Shown: positions 41,539 through 49,758 of the stretch, piece after piece | How positions within the stretch are numbered: position 1 is the stretch's first letter | Layout of the letters: every line of letters starts with the position of its first letter | Position numbers and translations under genes: made by a program | Notes under the pieces: generated by a model | Told to the model about the DNA's origin: nothing | The model's database searches: none | Seen by the model: the letters and a program-made list of their open reading frames with translations, nothing else | Assembly (NCBI GenBank): GCA_001782805.1 | Contig: MFPT01000002.1 | Location: 124,001 to 188,000, forward strand | DNA length: 64,000 nucleotides | Direction of reading: 5' to 3' | From: Candidatus Magasanikbacteria bacterium RIFCSPHIGHO2_01_FULL_41_23 | Lineage (GTDB): Bacteria; Patescibacteria; ABY1; Magasanikbacterales; UBA922

Positions 41539-42243
41539 TTAATGCGATGCTGACTTTTTCTTATCTCCAACAATGGCTTTCATAAACTGGTGGATTATAA
41601 ACGAAAAAAGCATAGATGTCAAGATGAACACTGATTTAACCGCTGGCAACCACCACAGAAAAAAAGCGACAAACAGAGGAAAAGCCACGAAATACAACAA
41701 ATCAGAACTTGACGCTTTTTGCCCGCGCAGCATAAAGTAGATTTCTCCGGCCAGCCACAGACCCACTATGCCGGGCCAAAAATACGTGTGAGTGAGCGCC
41801 AGATTAAAACCAAAAAAAATCGTATTGATTTTGCCCGGAAAATCAACAGCCGGATACAAAATCTTCATAATTTTGTCACCTGTTATCCCCCGCAAAAAGA
41901 CCTGATACAATAAAATAAAAACCAACACTTGCACTCCAATGGAAACAAATTTGGCCCATGGATACACGCGGCGTTTTTTGAGAATTTTTCTAATTTCCTG
42001 CTTCTTCAAAACCGGATCATGTAAGTACTCCCGATCAATGCGCTGAACTTCGTCGTATAACGCCTCATTTTTGATTTTGCCTTTTTCCGTCACTATCGTA
42101 AAAGGCAACAACACTATTCGTAGAATAATCGTCAAATACACAATCGCCCAACCCAAATTTTGGTCAGTCCAGTTATTGTATATCCAAATCAGAAAATTAA
42201 AGAGAGGCTGATATAGGAAATCATTCCAAAGGAAGGGAAGCAT
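41539..42243 (-). CDS. YidC/Oxa1-family membrane protein insertase
   Basis: A 234-residue polytopic protein. It starts LYQPLFNFLIWIYNNWTDQNLGWAIVYLTIILRIVLLPF, the classic YidC-type first helix region, followed by a charged cytoplasmic hairpin (VQRIDREYLHDPVLKKQEIRK) and four more membrane segments. YidC inserts proteins into the cytoplasmic membrane, alone or with SecYEG. It lacks the long periplasmic domain of Gram-negative YidC. No other rpmH-region genes are nearby, so this may not be the organism's only YidC. Confidence 0.82.
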   Translation of the reverse strand: MLPFLWNDFLYQPLFNFLIWIYNNWTDQNLGWAIVYLTIILRIVLLPFTIVTEKGKIKNEALYDEVQRIDREYLHDPVLKKQEIRKILKKRRVYPWAKFVSIGVQVLVFILLYQVFLRGITGDKIMKILYPAVDFPGKINTIFFGFNLALTHTYFWPGIVGLWLAGEIYFMLRGQKASSSDLLYFVAFPLFVAFFLWWLPAVKSVFILTSMLFSFIIHQFMKAIVGDKKKSASH

Positions 42244-42285
42244 AGTAGAATCACTATAGCAAAAAAAAATCCATCCGTAAACCGG

Positions 42286-43227
42286 CTATTTTCCTTGGGC
42301 AATCAAATCAATTAAACCAAAAATCCAAATCAAATTCACTTCATCGGCCACTTGTTCGGATACGACGCCCGTTGTTTCCACTGTTATGGCATGCTCCGCT
42401 CCCAAACGATGCAGCAAATCAGGAAAAGAACCTTCATACCGAATGATGAAACCATCCGCATCACTTTTCAAATCCGGATCATCAAGCACAATCTGACCAT
42501 CACGGACAACTTCCGGCACAAAATCCGAACCATTGAGATAACCGGAATTGACATACTCATTGGCTAAAATCGGAACAATCTCACGAATTTTTTCCACTAT
42601 AACGTGATAACGCGCAACATCTCCATACGCATAATGATACGCATATGGCCGGTTAATAAAATTATCACCATGTAAATCAATGACGCCGACAATTTGTGAC
42701 AAAGGTAATTTTTTCAGTTCGGTATGGAGCAGAGTGGTTTCTTGGGGCAAATGAAATCTAAACATTGAATCCGATGACCATTTCCACTCTTTAAATTCAT
42801 TTTTTGATCCCAAATCATCGGTCATAGTGCCGTCGGCCAAAATATAACGAACAAAGTCATTATTACCCGCATCACCCCGATCCCCCTCAATATTATATCG
42901 CGTGCGAGCTTCAAATCCGGAGGGATTGTCCAATGGAAAAACAATTAGCTTAACGCCGCGTTCATGCGCGTAATCAAATATCTGACCAATATGTTTCATT
43001 AGTGTTAATACGCCTGCGGTTTCATTGCCGTGAATGCCGGCCCGAATCAAAAGAATTTTTTCAGTCAACAAAACTGGCGCGGAAGAAATTTTTACATAGT
43101 CGTATTTTTTTTCTTCGCATAAATTTTTATAATTCAGTTCCCCTACTTTTTCCATTCTAACATCGGTGTGATTATCAAGCGCGTTATGAATTTTTTTCAA
43201 AAATTGTTGATGCGTTGGTAATACCAT
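42286..43227 (-). CDS. Succinylglutamate desuccinylase/aspartoacylase-family zinc hydrolase
   Basis: A 313-residue M14-like deacylase. The zinc ligands are His and Glu in GIHGNETAG, with His in DLHGDNF, and the catalytic Glu in AITVETTG. It would remove an acyl group from a small amino-acid conjugate or cut a C-terminal residue; the substrate is open. The ATG at 43227 leaves 13 bases after the upstream CCA-enzyme gene, whereas the longer frame from 43281 would overlap it. Confidence 0.83.
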   Translation of the reverse strand: MVLPTHQQFLKKIHNALDNHTDVRMEKVGELNYKNLCEEKKYDYVKISSAPVLLTEKILLIRAGIHGNETAGVLTLMKHIGQIFDYAHERGVKLIVFPLDNPSGFEARTRYNIEGDRGDAGNNDFVRYILADGTMTDDLGSKNEFKEWKWSSDSMFRFHLPQETTLLHTELKKLPLSQIVGVIDLHGDNFINRPYAYHYAYGDVARYHVIVEKIREIVPILANEYVNSGYLNGSDFVPEVVRDGQIVLDDPDLKSDADGFIIRYEGSFPDLLHRLGAEHAITVETTGVVSEQVADEVNLIWIFGLIDLIAQGK

Positions 43228-43240
43228 ATTGGTTTCCCTA

Positions 43241-44728
43241 TTATTCTTTCTCCCAATCTTGAACATCTTGCAAATACTCATCTTTAACTTTCAAAAAATA
43301 TTCTTTCACCGCGTCGTACTCATTCGGAATTAGACCATCAAGAATCGCGTCTTCCAAAGCTTTTTTTATTTTGCCAATTGTTGGACCGGATTTAAGCCCG
43401 CACATTTCCATAATTTCTTCGCCCCGCACCGGAGACTGAAACGCGCGCAACTTGTCTTTTTCCATTACTTCCAGAATGCGTTTCTCCAAAACATCGTAAT
43501 TTTTTAGCCGTTGCCCTTTTTTCTTGGGATTTCCCGTGGTAATATCCGCCCGACACAAAATAAGTAAATCAGCCAAATCATCACCCGCGTTCACAATCAA
43601 ACGACGAATTGGCGCGTCTGTGATTCCATCATCGGTAATCGCGATGGGATACAAATGCCAACGAACTAATTTCGCTACATATTCAATTTCTTCTTTGCTA
43701 AAACGCAAACGACGCGAAATTACGCGCGCTTGTTTTTTGCCTAAATGTTCGTGCATATCAAAAGTCCAGCCGCGACCGGACACGAATTTTTTTGTTTCGG
43801 GCTTGGCAATGTCATGCAATAAACCAGCATAACGCAAAAGTGACTTGGGACTTTGCAGCGCAATATTATCCACCACTTTAAACGTATGCGACAAATTATC
43901 TTTGTGCTGATATCCATACACATCCTCAATTCCTTCAAGCATTGATATTTCCGGTAAAAATTCATTGAATAATTTTGTTTCGTGCAAAATATACAAACCG
44001 ATGGAAGGAATTTTAGTGGCCAATAATTTCATTAATTCTTCTCTGATTCGTTCCGGCGAAACGATTTTTAACCGCGCGCGATTGACTGACAACGCCTCGT
44101 ATGTTTTGTGCTCAATGCTAAAACCAAGTTGAGCCGCAAATCGCGCCGCGCGTAACATCCGGAGCGGATCTTCGGAAAATGTCTCAGCGGAATTAAGCGG
44201 CGTGCGCAACAGTTTATTGGTTAAATCAATCTGACCATTAAACGGATCAATAATTTCCGCGCTCACTGCGCCAGCCAAAACTTCTCGAGCCATGGCATTA
44301 ATGGTAAAATCTCGCCGTGACAAATCCAAATCCAAAGTAGTCGCGGTTATTGTTGGTTTGCGAGAATTTTTCTCATAGGCTTCAGCGCGAGCGCCGGCAA
44401 ACTCAACTTCTTTAATTCCCTCGTTGTCGGCAAAAACAAAGCGCGCTGTATCAAAATCCGGAAATTCAATGAGACTTCCGACTTTGGCTTCGGATTCTTG
44501 AGCACTATGACCAAATTTGTCCGTATCCTCAACTTCTTTTACGCCGAGCATTTCCGCAAACGCGCGGGCAAATTCCAATCCACTGCCAACGATGACAAAA
44601 TCAATGTCTTTTTTATGACATCCCGAATTTAAAATCTCATCACGCACATAACCCCCGACCACATAGGCGGTTTGATTTGTTTTTTGGGAAATTTTATATA
44701 CGACCACGAAAATTTCTGATTCATTCAT
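43241..44728 (-). CDS. cca: CCA tRNA nucleotidyltransferase with HD domain
   Basis: A 495-residue class II enzyme. The nucleotidyltransferase head has YVVGGYVRDEIL, KDIDFVIVG and RRDFTINAMA. The neck and body carry RMLRAARFAAQLGFSIE and SPERIREELMKLL. The middle holds an HD phosphohydrolase motif (LLHDIAKPETK, then HEHLGKKQARVISRRL). It adds or repairs the 3' CCA of tRNAs, and the HD domain may trim cyclic phosphates. It is full length. Confidence 0.93.
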   Translation of the reverse strand: MNESEIFVVVYKISQKTNQTAYVVGGYVRDEILNSGCHKKDIDFVIVGSGLEFARAFAEMLGVKEVEDTDKFGHSAQESEAKVGSLIEFPDFDTARFVFADNEGIKEVEFAGARAEAYEKNSRKPTITATTLDLDLSRRDFTINAMAREVLAGAVSAEIIDPFNGQIDLTNKLLRTPLNSAETFSEDPLRMLRAARFAAQLGFSIEHKTYEALSVNRARLKIVSPERIREELMKLLATKIPSIGLYILHETKLFNEFLPEISMLEGIEDVYGYQHKDNLSHTFKVVDNIALQSPKSLLRYAGLLHDIAKPETKKFVSGRGWTFDMHEHLGKKQARVISRRLRFSKEEIEYVAKLVRWHLYPIAITDDGITDAPIRRLIVNAGDDLADLLILCRADITTGNPKKKGQRLKNYDVLEKRILEVMEKDKLRAFQSPVRGEEIMEMCGLKSGPTIGKIKKALEDAILDGLIPNEYDAVKEYFLKVKDEYLQDVQDWEKE

Positions 44729-44744
44729 ATTATAAAGCGTATTG

Positions 44745-44802
44745 ATTAAAATAAAAATGGAATCCCGACAAAAAAAGATTTGCAGTGAATTTTTATTTTA
44801 AT
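44745..44802 (-). repeat. Structured intergenic element R3 (short form)
   Basis: A perfect 14-bp outer stem (attaaaataaaaat 44745-44758 with atttttattttaat 44789-44802). The core on the minus strand reads CACTGCAAATCTTTTT then TTGTCGGGATTCC, the two ends of the R2 core with its middle deleted. It lies between the CCA-enzyme and uppP genes. Confidence 0.75.
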
Positions 44803-44806
44803 TTCT

Positions 44807-45640
44807 TTAGATCAAATACCACAAAATAAAAACACCGATAATTACTCGATACACGACAAACGGCATAAAACTCCATTTTTTAACAATTTTTAATAATCCA
44901 CTAATCGCGACCAATCCGCTTAAAAAAGCCACCACAAATCCCAACAACATTATATTAATTTCCTCGCCGTTAAAATTGACATTATATAATTTATATAAGG
45001 CATCCAAACCGGCCAACGCCGTAATCGGCACACTCATTAAAAAAGAAAATTCCGCGGCCGCGCTTCGACTTAATCCGGAAAATAAACCTGCAGTCATAGT
45101 AATCCCTGATCGCGATGTTCCGGGTAAAAATGCCAAAACCTGAGCAAAACTCATCACCATGATTGATTTTATATTTTTATCGAAAATATTTTCTGTTCCG
45201 ACTTGACTCTTGGTTAAGCTCGGTCGAATCTCTGGAACTTGCTTTTTCTTATTTGCATAATAATCAGCGACACCCAAAACAATTCCCCAGACAATTAGAT
45301 TAATCCCAACCAATAATGCGTTTCGTTCGTTGGTTTGCAAAAATAATCCCACGACTCCGGCCGGAAGCGCGCTGACCATAATCATCCAACCGATTTTTCT
45401 ATCAGCGCGCAATTCTTGTCCTCGTGAAAAAATCGCCAAAATTAATTGCCCTAACTTTTTCCGAAAATAAATAATCACGGCCAAGAGCGTACCCAAGTGC
45501 ATCACCAGATCAAACGCCACACCTTGATCCGTCCAACCGAATAACTTTGGAATAAAAATAAGATGACCGGATGAAGAAACCGGTAAAAATTCCGTTAATC
45601 CTTGGATAAGACCCAAGACAATCGCTTGAACCGAAGTCAT
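44807..45640 (-). CDS. uppP: Undecaprenyl-diphosphatase UppP (BacA)
   Basis: A 277-residue membrane phosphatase that recycles undecaprenyl diphosphate for cell-wall synthesis. The two conserved motifs are QGLTEFLPVSSSGHL near the N-terminus and FLPGTSRSGITMTAGL in the middle. Eight membrane segments are predicted by eye. The ATG at 45640 gives the conserved N-terminus (MTSVQAIVLGLIQG); the ORF extends upstream to 45691 but those residues are atypical. Confidence 0.95.
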   Translation of the reverse strand: MTSVQAIVLGLIQGLTEFLPVSSSGHLIFIPKLFGWTDQGVAFDLVMHLGTLLAVIIYFRKKLGQLILAIFSRGQELRADRKIGWMIMVSALPAGVVGLFLQTNERNALLVGINLIVWGIVLGVADYYANKKKQVPEIRPSLTKSQVGTENIFDKNIKSIMVMSFAQVLAFLPGTSRSGITMTAGLFSGLSRSAAAEFSFLMSVPITALAGLDALYKLYNVNFNGEEINIMLLGFVVAFLSGLVAISGLLKIVKKWSFMPFVVYRVIIGVFILWYLI

Positions 45641-45701
45641 ATTTGTCAAAATCACTGGCCTAAATGTACCAAATTTTACCCAAAAAAACAAGCCAAATGA
45701 A

Positions 45702-45730
45702 TTGACAAAACCAAGTTATTGCCGTATAAG
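45702..45730 (+). promoter_or_regulatory. Promoter of the receiver gene
   Basis: TTGACA (45702-45707) and TATAAG (45725-45730) with exactly 17 bases between; one of the best promoters in the window. Confidence 0.85.
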
Positions 45731-45739
45731 TTCACTGTC

Positions 45740-45767
45740 CGGTCGGCCTCCTACGCAGGAGGTGACC
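45740..45767 (+). promoter_or_regulatory. Shine-Dalgarno hairpin of the receiver gene
   Basis: ggtcggcctcctacgcagga followed by ggtgacc folds on itself: cctcc pairs with the SD ggagg, ggtc with gacc. The SD AGGAGGTGA (45757-45765) would be hidden at rest, so translation may need a signal, temperature change or a passing ribosome. Confidence 0.6.
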
Positions 45768-45768
45768 A

Positions 45769-46137
45769 ATGAGAATACTTGTTGTGGATGACCAACCCGC
45801 GGTCAGAAAATTACTCGTCCGCTTCCTCGAAGGACGCGGGCATAGTGTGACAACTGCCAGCAACGGCAATGAAGGATTCGCCGCTGACCAGACCACGATG
45901 GATCTGGTGATTACAGATCTGGAAATGCCGGAAATGTCCGGCGACCAGATGATCAATCAGCTCCACGAATCAGGCAAGGACATCCCGTTCATCTTGATGT
46001 CAGGGAATCATCAAGAGCTCGGGGTTCGTGGTTTGGCTCTCAAACAGTGGAACATTCGTGTTGCCACTATTCAGAAGCCGTTCTCTCCCAGCCTACTCGT
46101 CACCACGGTGGCCGACGAGTTCGGGTTGAAGATCTAA
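45769..46137 (+). CDS. CheY-like stand-alone receiver domain
   Basis: A 122-residue response-regulator receiver with no output domain. Asp7 and Asp8 are the acidic pair, Asp50 (VITDLEMPEMSG) the phosphoryl acceptor, Ser78 the switch residue and Lys103 (QKPF) the conserved lysine. It must act by binding another protein. No histidine kinase lies in the window. Codon use is of the distinct class, and it has its own promoter and terminator. Confidence 0.9.
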   Translation: MRILVVDDQPAVRKLLVRFLEGRGHSVTTASNGNEGFAADQTTMDLVITDLEMPEMSGDQMINQLHESGKDIPFILMSGNHQELGVRGLALKQWNIRVATIQKPFSPSLLVTTVADEFGLKI

Positions 46138-46169
46138 CTTGGAGGCCGATCGGACACCTCCACACAAAC

Positions 46170-46206
46170 AAAAAATCTCTCCTTAAATATAGAGAGATTT
46201 TTTTAT
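46170..46206. terminator. Bidirectional terminator between the receiver gene and metK
   Basis: aaatctctc/gagagattt with T-runs on both strands, between convergent genes. A small ggagg/cctcc hairpin precedes it at about 46140-46161. Confidence 0.8.
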
Positions 46207-46221
46207 TAAAATTTGTTCCAA

Positions 46222-47376
46222 TTAACTCTGTGACAATGATTGTTTCAACTCCTCTATTTTATCTATTTTTTCCCACGGAAATTCCGGCCGACCAAAATGA
46301 CCATAGGCCGCAGTCTCGCGATAAATTGGACGTTTTAGATTAAAGTATTCAATGATTTTTCCCGGACGAAAATCAAAAACTTTTATAATAGCGGAGACAA
46401 GAGCGCTATCACTCACCGTGCCCGTACCAAATGTATTAATGTTTACGCTGGTTGGTTCGGCGCGGCCAATGACGTACGAAACTTGGACTTCACATTTTTT
46501 GGCTAGACCGGCGGCTACAATATTTTTGGCCACATAGCGCACCATATACGCGCCGGAACGATCCACTTTGGATGGATCTTTTCCGGAAAAACAACCACCA
46601 CCATGCCGTCCCATACCGCCATACGTGTCCACAATTATTTTGCGACCGGTCAAACCCGTGTCTCCGTGCGGTCCGCCAATCACAAATCGTCCGGTCATAT
46701 TAATAAAAAATTGCGTTTTATCGTCAATAAAATCCTGGCACACTGGTTTAATCACTTTTTCCAGAACATCAGTCCGAAGTTGTTCCAGCGTTACCGTATC
46801 ATGATGCTGTGCGGCCACGACCACATTTTCCAAACGCGTTGGCCGGCCGTCAACATATTCCACTGCCACTTGGGTTTTTCCATCAGGTCGAAGATATGGA
46901 ATAGTTCCATTTTTACGCACTTCCGATAATTTTTTCGCCAAACGATGCGCGAGTGAAATTGGTAATGGCATGAGTTCCGGTGTTTCATCACAAGCATAAC
47001 CAAACATCAAACCTTGATCTCCTGCTCCTTGTTCTTCCGCGCTCGGTTTTGTTACACCTTGCGCAATGTCCGGTGATTGTTCGTGAATCGCGGCGAGGAC
47101 TCCGGCGTGTTCCGCGTCTATGCCATAATCCGGATTAGTGTACCCAATACTTTCAATCACTTCGCGCGTTATTTTTTGGACATCCACATAACCACGCGTG
47201 GTGACTTCCCCACCCACAATGACTAAACCGGTGGTAGTAAAACATTCCACGGCCACGCGCGATTCCGGGTCTTGCGCCAAAAGCGCGTCCAACACCGCGT
47301 CGGAAATCTGATCACAAATTTTGTCCGGATGACCTTCAGTCACGGATTCGGACGTAAAAATAAATTTTTCGGCCAT
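46222..47376 (-). CDS. metK: S-adenosylmethionine synthetase MetK
   Basis: A 384-residue enzyme that makes SAM from methionine and ATP. It shows FTSESVTEGHPDKICDQISDA, GEVTTRGYVD, DQGLMFGYACDET, GPHGDTGLTGRKIIVDTYGG and GAYMVRYVAKNIVAAGLA. It is full length. A long structured leader precedes it. Confidence 0.97.
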   Translation of the reverse strand: MAEKFIFTSESVTEGHPDKICDQISDAVLDALLAQDPESRVAVECFTTTGLVIVGGEVTTRGYVDVQKITREVIESIGYTNPDYGIDAEHAGVLAAIHEQSPDIAQGVTKPSAEEQGAGDQGLMFGYACDETPELMPLPISLAHRLAKKLSEVRKNGTIPYLRPDGKTQVAVEYVDGRPTRLENVVVAAQHHDTVTLEQLRTDVLEKVIKPVCQDFIDDKTQFFINMTGRFVIGGPHGDTGLTGRKIIVDTYGGMGRHGGGCFSGKDPSKVDRSGAYMVRYVAKNIVAAGLAKKCEVQVSYVIGRAEPTSVNINTFGTGTVSDSALVSAIIKVFDFRPGKIIEYFNLKRPIYRETAAYGHFGRPEFPWEKIDKIEELKQSLSQS

Positions 47377-47419
47377 AAAGGCGTTTAGACACCGATGGAA
47401 ACTCGAGGGACGAGCAGGA

Positions 47420-47515
47420 CGTTGTTGACTAGCAAGCTTCCTTTGTCAAAGGAAATTACCACCCTTCGACCGCTCACTTGTGGTGAGATAGCCGAACCAG
47501 GGTAAACCAACAACG
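47420..47515 (-). promoter_or_regulatory. Structured metK leader (possible cis-regulatory RNA)
   Basis: An 8-bp closing stem (cgttgttg 47420-47427 with caacaacg 47508-47515) encloses two hairpins: ttccttt/aaaggaa (47438-47454), and accct/agggt around ctcac/gtgag (47461-47503), the latter from the palindromic-element family. The result is a three-way junction about 140 bases into the gene's leader. It does not match the SAM-I consensus. Confidence 0.45.
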
Positions 47516-47542
47516 AACACCATTGGTATGAATAATGATTTA

Positions 47543-47571
47543 ATGATAACAAAAACCGAAATTTTTTACAA
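47543..47571 (-). promoter_or_regulatory. metK promoter
   Basis: On the minus strand TTGTAA (47566-47571) and TATCAT (47543-47548) with 17 bases between. Transcription would start near 47536, giving a leader of about 160 bases. Confidence 0.55.
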
Positions 47572-47582
47572 GAATAAAATCT

Positions 47583-48719
47583 TTATCTTTCAATAAAATG
47601 ACGCACAATACTTTCAATAGTAATACATTCAAAATGAGCATTTGGATAGACGGTTTTGAATGAAATCGGCGCGTTAGCCATTTCCTTCCATTTGCATTCA
47701 TAAGCAAAAATATCTTTACCTCCACTCAATGATTCAACAAAATCCACTTCACCTCCCTGTCTATTCCTCCAAAAATGTATATCACTTGAACGCTGACTAT
47801 AAGCGCGCTCCTTTATTTTTTCAGCAATAAAAAAATTCTCAAATATCGCGCCCTTATCCGGTCGAATATCTATCGAATCAGTATTGCCGATGAGTGCGTT
47901 TCTTATCCCGACATCATAAAAATATATTTTGTGACTCTTATTAATCTCTTTTGTTTTATTGGTATAAAGCGGTGTCAAACGAAAAATAATAAAAGCCTGT
48001 TCAAGCAGATTTATATAATTATAGATAGTATCTCTACTCACGCCGACTTCTTTCGCCAGCTCTGTATACGAAGCCTCGCTTCCAATACGCAAAGCAAGAA
48101 GTTTTACCAGTTTTTCAAAAGCAAACGAGTTGCGTATATCTCCAAATAAAAATAAATCTTTGAACAGATAATCGCCGGCTAGCTCTTTTATAAGTATCGC
48201 CTTTTCTTCTCTGGAATTGGCGTTAACAATTCCTGGATACAAACCGAATGTCAGATAGGAATCAAGTTCCTTGTCTATATTTATCTTCCCATATGCGTCA
48301 ACAAGCTCTTTAATTGATAATGGATATAAATAAAATTTACGATTTCTTCCAGTCAATGGCTCATTTAATTTATTGGCTAATTCAAATGAAGATGATCCGC
48401 TAGCAATAACTCGTGCATCTTCCACATTGTCCGCTATCAGTTTAAGCGTAGTGCCAATATCTTTTACTCTTTGTGCTTCGTCAATTACTACTAATTCATA
48501 GCCGGACACGAGCGAAGCCAGTTCTTTGGCGGATTTATGTTCAAGTAAAAGGGCTTCTTTAGGATCGTCTCCCTGTAAATACAAGGTATTGGAAAACTTG
48601 GCCATGATAGACTTTATCAAAGTAGTTTTGCCAACCTGTCGCGCACCATAAAGCACCAAAATTGGTTTTTTACCTATATTGTCATAGATTTGATCAAAAA
48701 TTGTTCTTATATAATTCAT
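47583..48719 (-). CDS. AAA_14/DUF4143-type ATPase
   Basis: A 378-residue ATPase. Walker A is GARQVGKTT, Walker B VVIDEAQRV, sensor ASGSSSFELANK, then LTGRNRKFYLYPLSIKEL. The second half has a winged-helix segment (SYTELAKEVGVSRDTIYNYINLLEQ) and a nuclease-like end (FWRNRQGGEVDFVE, then AYECKWK). The family is frequent in bacteria; its physiological role is not established. The ATG at 48719 lies right at the transcription start expected from its promoter. It shares architecture with the ATPase at 19960 but has a low visible identity. Confidence 0.82.
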   Translation of the reverse strand: MNYIRTIFDQIYDNIGKKPILVLYGARQVGKTTLIKSIMAKFSNTLYLQGDDPKEALLLEHKSAKELASLVSGYELVVIDEAQRVKDIGTTLKLIADNVEDARVIASGSSSFELANKLNEPLTGRNRKFYLYPLSIKELVDAYGKINIDKELDSYLTFGLYPGIVNANSREEKAILIKELAGDYLFKDLFLFGDIRNSFAFEKLVKLLALRIGSEASYTELAKEVGVSRDTIYNYINLLEQAFIIFRLTPLYTNKTKEINKSHKIYFYDVGIRNALIGNTDSIDIRPDKGAIFENFFIAEKIKERAYSQRSSDIHFWRNRQGGEVDFVESLSGGKDIFAYECKWKEMANAPISFKTVYPNAHFECITIESIVRHFIER

Positions 48720-48723
48720 AGGT

Positions 48724-48756
48724 ATAATATACAATATAAGTACTTAAAATGTCAAG
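48724..48756 (-). promoter_or_regulatory. Promoter of the DUF4143-type ATPase
   Basis: TTGACA followed after 18 bases by TATATT on the minus strand. The -10 is so close to the ATG at 48719 that the mRNA is probably leaderless or nearly so. Confidence 0.55.
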
Positions 48757-48775
48757 TATACCCGCATTTTATATA

Positions 48776-49756
48776 CTATTTAAGTTGATTTTTCACCAAA
48801 TCCCAATACCGCGCATCGCCTCGTTTTTCCTTCATAAACGCCCACCATTCCACGCCCCACAAATACGCGCGCGGACTGCCAATATGGCGCACATAATCCA
48901 AATGTTTTTGCAAACGCCGAGGATTCATGCTTTTTTCTTGTTCTGCTATAGCAGTATTTTCCGGATTGGAATCCGTAAACCATGGTTCGGCCTGTAATTC
49001 CGCCACGAATACTTCCGATAAATTCCGGCCATATATCTGCGCTTTCAGCCGATAAAAACTGGCCGGCAACCAATCATAATAAAAATAAAATCCGCTCGGA
49101 GTACGCACGACACGATAAATAGTTGTGCCGAATAAATCCGCAGAATTTATGGCTTGGCGCCACGTGCTTAATTCTCCACTGTCCGTTACCATTATTTTAT
49201 GATGGGGATCCAATGCTTTCACCAAAGCGATTTCTTTCGAAACCAATGATTCATCAAAATCCGCGCAATCACCAAACGCAAAACGAATAAACGGTTCATT
49301 TTCCACTTGCCAAATTTCCAAAGCCGCATGCTCCCGATAACGTTCTACGACTTGGCGCACATATTCCTGCAAAAATTTTTCTTTATCAGAAACGGTTTTA
49401 TACCAATTTGGCACGTGACATTCCGGCCAACGCGGTGTTTTTTGACCAACCACAAGCGTAACTTTAACTCCGCGCTTGCTCGCTTCATCCAGCAAAAAAT
49501 CCACATTATCAAAATTAAATTTTCCTTGTTCCGCTTCCACTTCACTCCACATCGCGGCCACACGAATATATTTTGGTTGTAAATCATCCAACATATCGCG
49601 ATAGATTTTTTTCCAATCCAAGCCCAATGACGCGGCATGATTATGATTAAAACTAAGGCCAAATTCCACCGGATATATTTTTAAACTTAAAAATAATAGA
49701 CAAGCATACCCGCTGAAAACAATGATCGCGATTACTAAAAAAATATTCCTTATCAT
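48776..49756 (-). CDS. Membrane-anchored TIM-barrel glycoside hydrolase
   Basis: A 326-residue protein with an N-terminal membrane anchor (about 5-25) and an extracellular barrel of clan GH-A type. IWQVENEPF (Asn153, Glu154) matches the acid/base motif and VAELQAEPW (Glu253 or Glu257) the nucleophile strand. The end YLWGVEWWAFMKEK fits the last strand. The substrate is probably a beta-linked glycan; the family number cannot be read from the sequence. It follows an EamA transporter with a 2-base gap. Confidence 0.78.
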   Translation of the reverse strand: MIRNIFLVIAIIVFSGYACLLFLSLKIYPVEFGLSFNHNHAASLGLDWKKIYRDMLDDLQPKYIRVAAMWSEVEAEQGKFNFDNVDFLLDEASKRGVKVTLVVGQKTPRWPECHVPNWYKTVSDKEKFLQEYVRQVVERYREHAALEIWQVENEPFIRFAFGDCADFDESLVSKEIALVKALDPHHKIMVTDSGELSTWRQAINSADLFGTTIYRVVRTPSGFYFYYDWLPASFYRLKAQIYGRNLSEVFVAELQAEPWFTDSNPENTAIAEQEKSMNPRRLQKHLDYVRHIGSPRAYLWGVEWWAFMKEKRGDARYWDLVKNQLK

Positions 49757-49758
49757 AA

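Noticed and set aside
47377..47582. Canonical SAM-I riboswitch before metK
   Set aside because: The conserved SAM-I core could not be found; the leader is reported only as a possible structured element.
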